Positions 1-7,231 of a stretch of 9,728 bases of DNA are shown here, piece after piece. The notes below the pieces were generated by a model. It was given only the letters and a program-made list of their open reading frames with translations. It was not told the origin of the DNA and searched no databases. Position numbers and translations under genes: made by a program. This stretch comes from JACKOF01 sp041571855 (lineage in GTDB: Bacteria; Pseudomonadota; Gammaproteobacteria; Pseudomonadales; Porticoccaceae), in contig JBFFTH010000070.1 of the NCBI GenBank assembly GCA_041571855.1, positions 1-9,728 on the forward strand, read 5' to 3'. Each line of letters starts with the position of its first letter. The stretch's first letter is position 1.

Positions 1-292
1 AACTGCGGGGGGCGCGAGCGGCGCTGGTGTCAAAGTGGACGATCTGGTTTGTGGCGTGGACTCCGGTATCCGTTCGACCGGCACAGACCAGCTGGATTTT
101 CTCATCGGCAACAACAGACAGTGCCTTTTCGACCGCCTCCTGAACCCCCGGACTATGAGACTGGCGCTGCCAGCCACAAAACAGGCTGCCGTCATATTCG
201 ACTGCTGCGGCAATACGCTTTACGCCCTCAGGGAGCAAACAACTGCCGGGTGCGCGGGCAGCGGAATCCACAGCAGGATTGTTTGCCTTCAC
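1..292 (-). CDS. truA: tRNA pseudouridine(38-40) synthase TruA, N-terminal part (cut by window edge)
   Basis: TruA converts uridines 38-40 of the tRNA anticodon arm to pseudouridine in the cytoplasm. About 97 N-terminal residues are visible. They include VEYDGSLFCGWQRQ (about residues 31-44) and AGRTDTGVHATNQIVHFDT (about 71-89), whose Asp (about residue 75) is the catalytic aspartate of the family. The remaining ~170 residues lie outside the window. The frame is closed by the fimV stop codon immediately upstream, so the start must lie after 302. The first candidate is GTG at 292, then GTG at 271. Neither has a good Shine-Dalgarno sequence, so translation is probably coupled to fimV, whose stop is 9 bp away. 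The fimV-truA order is common in gammaproteobacteria. Identity is certain; the start is not. Confidence 0.93.
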   Translation of the reverse strand, partial: MKANNPAVDSAARAPGSCLLPEGVKRIAAAVEYDGSLFCGWQRQSHSPGVQEAVEKALSVVADEKIQLVCAGRTDTGVHATNQIVHFDTSAARAPRS

Positions 293-301
293 CAGTGGGC
301 G

Positions 302-2680
302 CTAGGAGATGGCATCAATCAGGGATTTTGCCCTGTCTTTTTGCTCATCATTGCCCTCTGCCAACACCTCTTCGAGAATTTCCCTGGCGCCTTCGCGGTC
401 ACCCATCTCGACAAAGGCCTCGGCCAAATCAAGCTTGGTAGAACACTCATCGGAATCCGACAGCATATCGAGATCTGCATCAATGTCTGCCATGAAATCT
501 TCTGTTGTGATGTCTTCGAGTTGACCAGCTTCAGCACTCTCCGGCTTGGTTTGCCCCAGGTCGATATCCAGCTCTGGCTCGTCGCTTAACTCAAGATCCA
601 GATCAAGGTCTGGCTCAGTTTCAGTTACCGGTGCCTCAGACGCACCCTGCTCTGCGCTGGTTATCTCGCTTTGGCTTTCCTCATCCAGACCAAAACCAGC
701 CAAATCAAGCTCCAAATCGAACTCATCACCCTCAGCGGCCGCCTCTTCTGCTGCTTGCGGCAAATCTTCGGCGGTCTCGTGTACACCTTTGGGCGCATCA
801 GCCGCCGGCCCGGTTGCCAAGCCGGAAATATCAAGGTTTGCTGCCTCTGCCTCTGCCTCTGCCTCTGCCTCTGCCCGGATTTGCTCCGCGCCACCAGTCA
901 GCTCGTCTGCAAGCTGTTGCGCTTTGAATGAAGCCACCGGGTCGCCAAGCGCATCAAGAGAGACTTTTTGCGCGGCAAACTTATCCACAGCCTCACTCGC
1001 CGCGTAGACTTCGAGCAGTTTGAGGTGCAGGTCGGTATTGTCCGGCTCTTTCTCGAGAGCCGACTGCAGAAGGTCTTCAGCCTGACCGTAATCATCCAGG
1101 GAAAGATAAATGTCAGCCTCACCAAGGGGGTCTACCTCTTCACCCTCATTCAGTTCAAGACCAGACATCTCATCACGGGTAAGTCTTTCACCCAGGGATT
1201 CGGCAATTGCCAGTTCTTCGGGCGTGAGGGAGTCGATATTTTCTTCTTCCTCTGTCTCCTGCTCATCGCCTGGTTTCAAAAACCTCTCTTCATCACGCAA
1301 CAGATAATCGTCGTCGTCTTCATCACCGCGATTGCGAAACAGCAGGAAGATCATGAGAATGATGGCTAACAAAGCAAGCAGTGGATACATCAGGATGTTG
1401 AGCCAGTGGCGCCAGTCGAGCAGGCTGGACGTATCCTTTTCTACCCCAGGCTGGCCTGCGGCAATTTCCGCGCTGGCAACATCATCTTCTGCTGATTCGG
1501 GCTGCAACGCCGGTGTATCAGACTCCCCCTCAGCGGTTATCTGTTGCTGTAGTGCGGCAAAATTCGGGTCATTCAGCTCCATCAAGCGCTGCATGGTCGC
1601 TATCTGCTGCTCAAGCTGGCTCAACCTTTCACGCAACTCGGCATTCTCCCGGCTGGTTTTATCCAGCTCCTCCTGAACAATGGTCAGATCGTTCTGGATG
1701 ACGTCGGCAGCTACTTCTGCAGAGGTGCCTGCCTGATCGGTGACCGAATCATCTATGGCTTCAGATGTGGCAGAGGGGGGGATATTTTCATCCGGCAGCG
1801 CCGAGGTTAACTTCAGGCGCCCCTCTTCTGTAGTCTGCGCAGCGGCATCGCTATCAGTCGCCGAGGCATCCAGCATAACTTCGGTATCAGCAACTGGCTC
1901 CTCGACAGAGGCTGTCGGCGACGTTGAAGGCTGCAGTTGCTGTAACGCCTGCTGGTGATCGATGCTGGCGATATCTGAGCTCTCAGGTAGACGCAAAACT
2001 GAGCCACTCTTCAACAGGTTGGCATCACCGTTGATAAATGCCTCTGGGTTGCCCTGGTGAATGGCAGCCATTGTCTGGTGAAGGGTCGTCCCGCTGGGCC
2101 GGGCTTTCTGTGCAATCTTCCAGAGTGTATCCCCGGACTGAACGCGATAGCTGTCACCTGCACTTAATGCCGGTAAGGTTGTTCTGTCTGTGCTTGCAGA
2201 TGACTGACCGCTGGACGAAGGCCGAGGCTGTCGAGATGTACTCGCAGCCTCAACCGGCTTTGCCCTTGGGGAGCCCTCCGTAAAAATCGGAAGGTCCAGC
2301 AGCAATGTGTATTCGCGCAAGAGCCTGCCTGAAGGCCACTGCACTTCCATCAGAAAATCCAGGTAGGGCTCCTTCACCGGCTTCTGAGAGGTGATACGGA
2401 TCAATGGCCGGTTTTTATCACTCAGATCGACGGCAAATTTAAGGTCGGCCAAAAAGAATTCACGGTCTACCCCGGCCTGGGCGAAGTCTTGTCGAGACCC
2501 GAGGTTGGCCAGAATCTCCAACTGGGAAAGGTCGCCAACGCCAAAAAGTTCGACTTCGGCCACCAGCGGCTCATTGAGCGCCGAGAACTGCTTGATTTCT
2601 CCGAGCCCCAGGCCCACTGCGCCGGATGAAGCCAGCAAGCCGGCCAGTCCTGCAGCTATAATGGTTTTGCGCGAATTCAT
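302..2680 (-). CDS. fimV: FimV/HubP-type polar landmark and pilus assembly protein
   Basis: FimV is a single-pass inner-membrane protein. Its periplasmic LysM part binds peptidoglycan at the pole, and its cytoplasmic part recruits partners for type IV pili, twitching and polarity. The 792 residues show, in order: a signal-like N-terminus (1-25); the conserved FimV N-terminal domain (about 26-135); a Ser/Pro-rich linker; a LysM domain (about 178-232, with YRVQSGDTLWKIA); an acidic linker; a short coiled coil (about 331-370); one membrane helix (about 426-448) followed by FRNRGDEDDDD; a TPR-like segment (about 519-575); an (Ala-Glu) repeat at 603-613; Asp/Leu-rich repeats (about 654-708); and the conserved C-terminal FimV motif (about 740-790, KLDLAEAFVEMGDREGA). 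P. aeruginosa FimV is longer (about 919 aa by memory); the variable acidic region accounts for such differences. The ATG at 2680 is preceded by AAGGA at a 7-nt spacing. Domain order and ending make the call secure. Confidence 0.95.
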   Translation of the reverse strand: MNSRKTIIAAGLAGLLASSGAVGLGLGEIKQFSALNEPLVAEVELFGVGDLSQLEILANLGSRQDFAQAGVDREFFLADLKFAVDLSDKNRPLIRITSQKPVKEPYLDFLMEVQWPSGRLLREYTLLLDLPIFTEGSPRAKPVEAASTSRQPRPSSSGQSSASTDRTTLPALSAGDSYRVQSGDTLWKIAQKARPSGTTLHQTMAAIHQGNPEAFINGDANLLKSGSVLRLPESSDIASIDHQQALQQLQPSTSPTASVEEPVADTEVMLDASATDSDAAAQTTEEGRLKLTSALPDENIPPSATSEAIDDSVTDQAGTSAEVAADVIQNDLTIVQEELDKTSRENAELRERLSQLEQQIATMQRLMELNDPNFAALQQQITAEGESDTPALQPESAEDDVASAEIAAGQPGVEKDTSSLLDWRHWLNILMYPLLALLAIILMIFLLFRNRGDEDDDDYLLRDEERFLKPGDEQETEEEENIDSLTPEELAIAESLGERLTRDEMSGLELNEGEEVDPLGEADIYLSLDDYGQAEDLLQSALEKEPDNTDLHLKLLEVYAASEAVDKFAAQKVSLDALGDPVASFKAQQLADELTGGAEQIRAEAEAEAEAEAANLDISGLATGPAADAPKGVHETAEDLPQAAEEAAAEGDEFDLELDLAGFGLDEESQSEITSAEQGASEAPVTETEPDLDLDLELSDEPELDIDLGQTKPESAEAGQLEDITTEDFMADIDADLDMLSDSDECSTKLDLAEAFVEMGDREGAREILEEVLAEGNDEQKDRAKSLIDAIS
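841..876. repeat. Hexanucleotide tandem repeat inside fimV
   Basis: Five perfect tandem CTGCCT units (841-870) are followed by CTGCCC. On the coding (minus) strand they encode alternating Ala-Glu, residues about 603-613 of FimV. A 6-bp unit changes length without breaking the frame, so slipped-strand variation would alter the length of this cytoplasmic linker only. Confidence 0.85.
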
Positions 2681-2682
2681 TA

Positions 2683-2692
2683 TTTTATCCTT
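2683..2692 (-). promoter_or_regulatory. fimV ribosome binding site
   Basis: Read on the minus strand, the sequence before the ATG at 2680 is AAGGATAAAATA. The AAGGA gives a good Shine-Dalgarno match at 7-nt spacing and supports this start. Confidence 0.7.
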
Positions 2693-2707
2693 GGTTAACC
2701 TTGTTGC

Positions 2708-2729
2708 CCTGCAAAACAGCGTTTGCAGG
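2708..2729. repeat. Inverted repeat in fimV leader (8-bp arms)
   Basis: Perfect 8-bp arms CCTGCAAA and TTTGCAGG surround a 6-nt spacer, 27 bp upstream of the fimV ATG. In the fimV mRNA this would be an 8-bp hairpin just ahead of the ribosome binding site. No U-tract follows it toward fimV, so it is not an intrinsic terminator. It could be a leader hairpin or a binding site for a dimeric protein. The function is unknown. Confidence 0.55.
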
Positions 2730-2744
2730 TACTATGGGTATTTC

Positions 2745-2762
2745 CAGCTCGAAATTGAGCTG
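2745..2762. repeat. Inverted repeat upstream of fimV (6-bp arms)
   Basis: Perfect arms CAGCTC and GAGCTG surround the 6-nt spacer GAAATT. It lies between the predicted fimV promoter (2779-2808) and the 2708-2729 inverted repeat. It may form a second hairpin in the fimV leader or act as an operator. Alone, arms this short could occur by chance. Confidence 0.4.
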
Positions 2763-2778
2763 ATTTTCCAGACAGACA

Positions 2779-2808
2779 CTAATATCACGTCGCAAGTATT
2801 TATGACAA
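2779..2808 (-). promoter_or_regulatory. Candidate sigma70 promoter of fimV
   Basis: On the minus strand TTGTCA (2803-2808, 5 of 6 to the -35 consensus) is followed, after 18 bp, by TATTAG (2779-2784, 4 of 6 to the -10 consensus). It would start transcription near 2772 and give a leader of about 90 nt containing both inverted repeats. The 222 bp gap after asd makes a separate fimV promoter plausible, but the match is moderate. Confidence 0.3.
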
Positions 2809-2889
2809 AAAGCCATTGTTCAACTGCTCAGGGTTAAATTTCACCACATAACCGGGTGCCGATCTTCAGTTTCCTTGACCTGACGCACA

Positions 2890-2904
2890 GATTTGCAGCA
2901 AATC
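2890..2904. repeat. 15-bp perfect palindrome on the asd stop codon
   Basis: GATTTGC and GCAAATC flank a single central A. The element overlaps the asd stop codon (2903-2905). As minus-strand RNA it can form a 6-bp stem with a CUG triloop, with no U-tract. It shares the core TGCAGCA with a similar palindrome at 8266-8280, which also lies on a stop codon. The function is unknown. Confidence 0.5.
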
Positions 2905-4015
2905 AGGCCCGCAACAGTATCCGCAGCATCCGGCGCAATGGCTCTGCGGCACCCCACAATAACTGATCGCCCACCGTAAAGGCGGAGAGGTATTCATTGC
3001 CCATATTCATCTTGCGCAGACGACCAACGGGTACGTGTAAATGTCCTGTCACCGCTGCCGGGTGAAGTTCTCTAATGCTCTGCTCCCTGTCGTTGGGAAT
3101 CAACCTCACCCAGTCATTGGCCTCGGCCAGGATGCTTTGAATCTCTTCCAGCGACACGTCTTTGGTTAACTTGATTGTCAGCGCCTGGCTGTGACAGCGC
3201 ATGGCCCCGATACGCACGCAGATGCCGTCAATGGCAACGGGGTTGTCCGAGCGACCAAGGATTTTGTTGGTCTCGACGTGGCCTTTCCATTCCTCTTTAC
3301 TCTGACCGTTCTCCAGCTGCACATCGATCCAGGGTATCAGACTGCCAGCCAGCGGCACGCCAAAATTGTCGACCGGAAAGGCATCGCTGCGCATGACATC
3401 AGCCACTTTGCGATCAATGTCGAGAATGGCCGAAGCCGGGTCGGCCAGTTCATCGGTTACCGCTGTTTCGATCGCGCCCATCTGGGCAATCAACTCGCGC
3501 ATATTCTGGGCACCGGCACCGGATGCCGCCTGATAGGTCATGGATGTCGCCCATTCGACCAGGCCCTCGCTGAAAAGCCCACCCAGAGCCATCAGCATCA
3601 GGCTGACGGTACAGTTGCCGCCCACAAAATTCTTAACACCGCTGTCGATGCCGTGCTGGATCACATTGAGATTGACAGGGTCCAGCACGATAAGGGCATC
3701 ATCGGCCATCCGCAATGCTGAAGCGGCATCGATCCAGTAGCCATCCCAGCCGCTGTCACGCAACTGTGGGTAAACTGCTCGGGTGTAATCGCCACCCTGA
3801 CAGGTGACGATAATATCCATCTCGCGCAGTGCTTCAACACTGTTGGCGTCCTGCAACAAAGCCACCTCTTTGCCGATATCCGGACCGGGCTGACCGTGCT
3901 GGGAGGTGGTAAAAAATACCGGCTCAATATCGCTGAAATCGTTTTCGGCGCGCATGCGATCCATCAACACAGAACCGACCATGCCACGCCAGCCTACAAA
4001 ACCTACTTTTTTCAT
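2903..4015 (-). CDS. asd: Aspartate-semialdehyde dehydrogenase
   Basis: Asd reduces L-aspartyl-4-phosphate with NADPH to aspartate semialdehyde, the branch point to lysine/diaminopimelate, threonine and methionine. The 370 residues match the gammaproteobacterial Asd length (E. coli 367). They begin with the nucleotide-binding stretch KKVGFVGWRGMVGS. The catalytic Cys135 sits in GGNCTVSLM and Gln162 in MTYQAASGAGAQNM. Arg268 and His275 in CVRIGAMRCHSQ correspond to the substrate Arg and catalytic His. The C-terminus LLWGAAEPLRRMLRI is typical. The ATG at 4015 follows leuB by 25 bp with only a weak AGGT upstream, which suggests cotranscription with leuCDB. No second, Usg-type Asd paralogue lies between it and fimV. 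Identification is firm. Confidence 0.97.
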   Translation of the reverse strand: MKKVGFVGWRGMVGSVLMDRMRAENDFSDIEPVFFTTSQHGQPGPDIGKEVALLQDANSVEALREMDIIVTCQGGDYTRAVYPQLRDSGWDGYWIDAASALRMADDALIVLDPVNLNVIQHGIDSGVKNFVGGNCTVSLMLMALGGLFSEGLVEWATSMTYQAASGAGAQNMRELIAQMGAIETAVTDELADPASAILDIDRKVADVMRSDAFPVDNFGVPLAGSLIPWIDVQLENGQSKEEWKGHVETNKILGRSDNPVAIDGICVRIGAMRCHSQALTIKLTKDVSLEEIQSILAEANDWVRLIPNDREQSIRELHPAAVTGHLHVPVGRLRKMNMGNEYLSAFTVGDQLLWGAAEPLRRMLRILLRA

Positions 4016-4040
4016 TTTAAATCAACCTATCTTTTGTCTG

Positions 4041-5111
4041 TTAAAGCGCAGAGACGACAGCGTCGCCCATTTCTTCTGTCCCTACCCGGGTCATGCCATC
4101 GGTGAAAATATCCGCCGTCCGCAAACCCAGGTCCAGCACATCACTGACTGCCTTTTCAATGGCATTTGCCGCTGTGGCTGCATCCAAAGAGTAACGCAAC
4201 ATCATGGCGCCCGAGAGAATGGTCGCCAGAGGGTTGGCAATGCCCTGCCCCGAAATATCGGGTGCGGATCCGTGGCAGGGTTCGTAGAGCCCCTTTCCAC
4301 TCTTGTCCAGAGAGGCAGAAGGCAGCATCCCGATGGAACCGGTCAACATGGCAGCGGCGTCAGAGAGAATATCGCCAAACATATTCCCTGTTACGATTAC
4401 ATCGAACTGCTTGGGCGCTCTCACCAACTGCATAGCCGCATTGTCGACATACATGTGGCTCAACTCCACCTCCGGATAGTCCTCTGCAACTTGCTCCATC
4501 ACTTCACGCCAGAGGACGGTGGCCTCCAGTACATTGGCCTTATCCACCGAGCAGACGCGCCTGTTGCGAACCATTGCAGCCTCAAAAGCCAGTTTGCCGA
4601 TCCGGAGTATCTCGGACTCGGAGTACTTGTAAGTGTTGTAGCCCTCGCGCTCACCGTTTTCCAGGGTACGAATGCCGCGCGGTTCTCCAAAATAAATACC
4701 ACCGGTCAATTCTCGTACGATCAGGATATCGAGCCCTGAAACCACCTCGGGCTTTAACGATGAGGCCTGGGCCAGTTGCGGGTAGAGAATCGCCGGGCGA
4801 AGATTGCCAAAGAGTTCCAGCTCCGAGCGGATTTTCAACAGGCCACGCTCTGGCCTGATATTTCGCTCGATAGTGTCCCACTCCGGCCCGCCGACAGACC
4901 CCATCAGAATGGCATCAGCGTCGCGCGCCTTGTTGAGAGTCTCTGCCGGGCAGGGTTCGCCACAGGCATCGACAGCAGCGCCGCCGAGTAGCCCGGTTTC
5001 AAACTGTAAACCCAGGTCAAATTTCTGGTCTGCTTTCCTCAGCACTTTGACCGCTTCGGCGATGATTTCCGGACCGATGTGGTCACCGGGCAGTATCAAT
5101 ACATTTCTCAT
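4041..5111 (-). CDS. leuB: 3-isopropylmalate dehydrogenase
   Basis: LeuB oxidises and decarboxylates (2R,3S)-3-isopropylmalate with NAD+ to 2-oxoisocaproate, the third leucine-specific step; it is normally a cytoplasmic homodimer. The 356 residues are full length. Visible signatures include LPGDHIGPEI near the start, substrate arginines in LLKIRSELELFGNLRPA (Arg95, Arg105) and in IVRELTGGIYFGEPRG (Arg133, with Tyr140), Lys191 in VDKANVLE, and the metal-binding aspartates Asp223 (YVDNAAMQLV), Asp247 and Asp251 (FGDILSDAAAML). The NAD-binding GSAPDISGQGIANP follows. The ATG at 5111 gives the usual N-terminus and lies 39 bp after leuD with a weak GAAAG ribosome site. It sits between leuD and asd in the same orientation. 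Confidence 0.97.
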   Translation of the reverse strand: MRNVLILPGDHIGPEIIAEAVKVLRKADQKFDLGLQFETGLLGGAAVDACGEPCPAETLNKARDADAILMGSVGGPEWDTIERNIRPERGLLKIRSELELFGNLRPAILYPQLAQASSLKPEVVSGLDILIVRELTGGIYFGEPRGIRTLENGEREGYNTYKYSESEILRIGKLAFEAAMVRNRRVCSVDKANVLEATVLWREVMEQVAEDYPEVELSHMYVDNAAMQLVRAPKQFDVIVTGNMFGDILSDAAAMLTGSIGMLPSASLDKSGKGLYEPCHGSAPDISGQGIANPLATILSGAMMLRYSLDAATAANAIEKAVSDVLDLGLRTADIFTDGMTRVGTEEMGDAVVSAL

Positions 5112-5150
5112 GGTTCTTTCAGAATAGCTCTCTAACAGGGTTGCTGATAT

Positions 5151-5798
5151 TTACTGTATGACATTGTAAAGCCAGGGAAACTTCTGGCTGTGGTTGGCTT
5201 CGAACTGTCGAATTTCATCCTCGTGCTGCAAAGTGAGCCCAATGTCGTCCAGACCATTCAGCAGACAGTGCTTGCGGAAAGCGTCGACCTCAAACGGCAG
5301 TTCAGCGCCGTCTGGCTTAATCACCAGCTGGCGATCCAGATCTACAGTAAGAGAAAAACCCTCTTTCGACTCTAGCTCGGCAAACAAATCTGAAACAGTT
5401 TCCTCTTTTAAAACAATCGGTAATAAACCATTTTTAAAGCAATTATTAAAGAAAATGTCGGCAAAACTGGGGGCGATCACAGCGCGAAATCCGTAATCAT
5501 CCAGCGCCCAGGGCGCATGTTCGCGACTGGACCCACAACCAAAATTCTCACGCGCGAGCAAAATTGATGCGCCCTGGTAGCGTGGCCAGTTCAGGGGAAA
5601 CTCCATATTTAAGGGGCGCTGACTGGCATCCTGACCGGGCTTGCCCTCGTCCAGATAGCGCATCTCGTCAAACAGGTTGGGCCCGAAACCCGTCCGCTTG
5701 ATGGATTTAAGGAACTGCTTTGGAATGATCATGTCGGTATCGACATTGGCGCGATCCATGGGCGCAACCAGTCCTTTATGTACGGTAAAGGCTTTCAT
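5151..5798 (-). CDS. leuD: 3-isopropylmalate dehydratase, small subunit
   Basis: LeuD is the swivel-domain subunit that pairs with LeuC to isomerise 2-isopropylmalate to 3-isopropylmalate. From the ATG at 5798 it has 215 residues, a normal length. The N-terminus reads VAPMDRANVDTDMIIPKQFLK, and the active-site loop FGCGSSREHAPWAL spans about residues 86-99. The start is decided by AAGGAGG at 5805-5811, a near-perfect ribosome site 7 nt upstream that lies inside the end of leuC. Its ATG shares one base with the leuC stop (TGATG), so translation is coupled. A TTG just upstream (5801) is a poorer start. Residues about 113-138 are encoded by unusually AT-rich sequence with three TTA leucine codons. 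Confidence 0.97.
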   Translation of the reverse strand: MKAFTVHKGLVAPMDRANVDTDMIIPKQFLKSIKRTGFGPNLFDEMRYLDEGKPGQDASQRPLNMEFPLNWPRYQGASILLARENFGCGSSREHAPWALDDYGFRAVIAPSFADIFFNNCFKNGLLPIVLKEETVSDLFAELESKEGFSLTVDLDRQLVIKPDGAELPFEVDAFRKHCLLNGLDDIGLTLQHEDEIRQFEANHSQKFPWLYNVIQ

Positions 5799-7231
5799 CA
5801 ATTAACCTCCTTCATCATTTCGCGCACATCGGTGATATGTCCGGCGATAGCTGCAGCTGCGGCCATGGCCGGGCTGACCAGGTGTGTGCGCCCGCCATTG
5901 CCCTGTCTGCCTTCAAAGTTGCGGTTGGAGGTTGATGCGCAGTGCTCACCGGCACCGAGTTTGTCTGCATTCATGGCAAGGCACATGGAGCAACCGGGTT
6001 CGCGCCACTCCATACCGGCCGCAATGAAAATCTTATCCAGCCCTTCGGCTTCCGCCTGGGCCTTGACCATCTGCGAGCCGGGCACCACCAGCACCTGCTT
6101 GACAGATTCGGCAACCTTGCGGCCGCGCACTACCTCGGCAGCAGCACGCATATCCTCAATACGTGAATTTGTGCATGAACCGATAAAGACGCGATCAACC
6201 GGGATTTCGGTGACAGCCCTGCCTGCCTTCAGCCCCATATACTGGAGTGCTTTTTCGATTCCCTGGCGTTTCACCGGGTCCGACTCCCCCTCTGGGCGAG
6301 GAATGAATCCCGTGACAGGTAGCACCATCTCCGGAGAGGTGCCCCAGGACACCTGGGGTGCAATTTCTTCAGCGCGCATTTCTACAACTGCATCAAATTC
6401 GGCGCCATCGTCACTATGCAGGGTGCGCCAGTAGGAAACCGCGTTGTCCCAGTTCTCTCCCCCAGGAGCAAACCGACGCCCTTTCACATAGTCAATGGTC
6501 TTGTCATCCACGGCAACCATACCGACCCGGGCGCCCGCCTCAATCGCCATATTGCAGACGGTCATGCGCCCTTCGATACTCATGTCGCGAAATACGCTGC
6601 CTCCAAATTCTATGGCGTAACCGGTGCCACCGGCCGTGCCTATCTTGCCAATGATGGCCAGCACCACATCTTTTGGCGTCACCCCAGGGCCCAGTTCGCC
6701 GTCAACCTTGATCAGCATGTTTTTCATTTTCTGGGTTACGAGGCATTGTGTGGCCAGCACATGCTCGACTTCAGATGTGCCGATGCCATGAGCCAGGCAG
6801 CCAAGAGCGCCGTGGGTTGCGGTATGGGAATCTCCGCAAACCACCGTCATTCCGGGTAAGGTAGCGCCGAGTTCTGGCCCCATCACATGAACAATACCCT
6901 GCCCCATCTCATTCATCGTGAATTCACGAATACCAAATTCGGCGCAGTTCTCATCCAGTGTTTTTACCTGAATACGGGAAGTTTCGTCGACAATGCCATC
7001 TACACCGGCAGCTCTCTCGGCACTGTCAGTTGAAACATTGTGGTCAGGCGTCGCGATATTGGTATCTATACGCCAGGGCTTTCTGCCGGCCAGGCGCAGG
7101 CCTTCGAAGGCCTGCGGGGAAGTTACCTCATGAATCACATGCCGGTCGATGTAAATTAGCGCCGACCCGTCGGCACGTTGTTTAACCAGATGATCATCCC
7201 ACAATTTGTCATAGAGGGTTTTGGCGGTCAT
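5798..7231 (-). CDS. leuC: 3-isopropylmalate dehydratase, large subunit
   Basis: LeuC is the aconitase-like [4Fe-4S] subunit of isopropylmalate isomerase, the second leucine-specific step. From the ATG at 7231 it has 477 residues (E. coli 466). The three cluster ligands are visible: Cys353 in FIGSCTNSR, and Cys414 and Cys417 in EPGCSMCLAMN. Other family stretches are TPDHNVST, CGDSHTATHGALG and SNRNFEGRQG. The frame stays open upstream to an ATG at 7309, but that extension is AT-rich, would run through the predicted promoter and operator, and is not family-like. AGGA at 7238-7241 supports the start at 7231. It heads the leuC-leuD-leuB-asd run and diverges from the LysR gene. The adjacent LysR-box dyad suggests regulation by that protein. 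Confidence 0.97.
   Translation of the reverse strand: MTAKTLYDKLWDDHLVKQRADGSALIYIDRHVIHEVTSPQAFEGLRLAGRKPWRIDTNIATPDHNVSTDSAERAAGVDGIVDETSRIQVKTLDENCAEFGIREFTMNEMGQGIVHVMGPELGATLPGMTVVCGDSHTATHGALGCLAHGIGTSEVEHVLATQCLVTQKMKNMLIKVDGELGPGVTPKDVVLAIIGKIGTAGGTGYAIEFGGSVFRDMSIEGRMTVCNMAIEAGARVGMVAVDDKTIDYVKGRRFAPGGENWDNAVSYWRTLHSDDGAEFDAVVEMRAEEIAPQVSWGTSPEMVLPVTGFIPRPEGESDPVKRQGIEKALQYMGLKAGRAVTEIPVDRVFIGSCTNSRIEDMRAAAEVVRGRKVAESVKQVLVVPGSQMVKAQAEAEGLDKIFIAAGMEWREPGCSMCLAMNADKLGAGEHCASTSNRNFEGRQGNGGRTHLVSPAMAAAAAIAGHITDVREMMKEVN

Noticed and set aside
35..589. Plus-strand open frame of 184 codons at the left edge
   Set aside because: It lies antisense to truA and the end of fimV, both clearly recognised on the other strand.
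546..1007. Plus-strand open frame of 153 codons, Ser/Ala-rich
   Set aside because: It is antisense to the acidic repeat region of fimV; its low-complexity composition mirrors the GAN/GCN codons of the real gene.
3906..4739. Plus-strand open frame of 277 codons
   Set aside because: It is antisense across the asd-leuB junction, where both real genes are conserved and complete; its translation has no recognisable domain.
5796..5801. TTG at 5801 as the leuD start
   Set aside because: It lies one codon upstream of an ATG that has ideal spacing (7 nt) from AAGGAGG and a normal LeuD N-terminus.
5849..5858. AGCTGCAGCT palindrome in leuC
   Set aside because: It falls in codons for an alanine-rich stretch conserved in LeuC, is short, and is not at a gene end.
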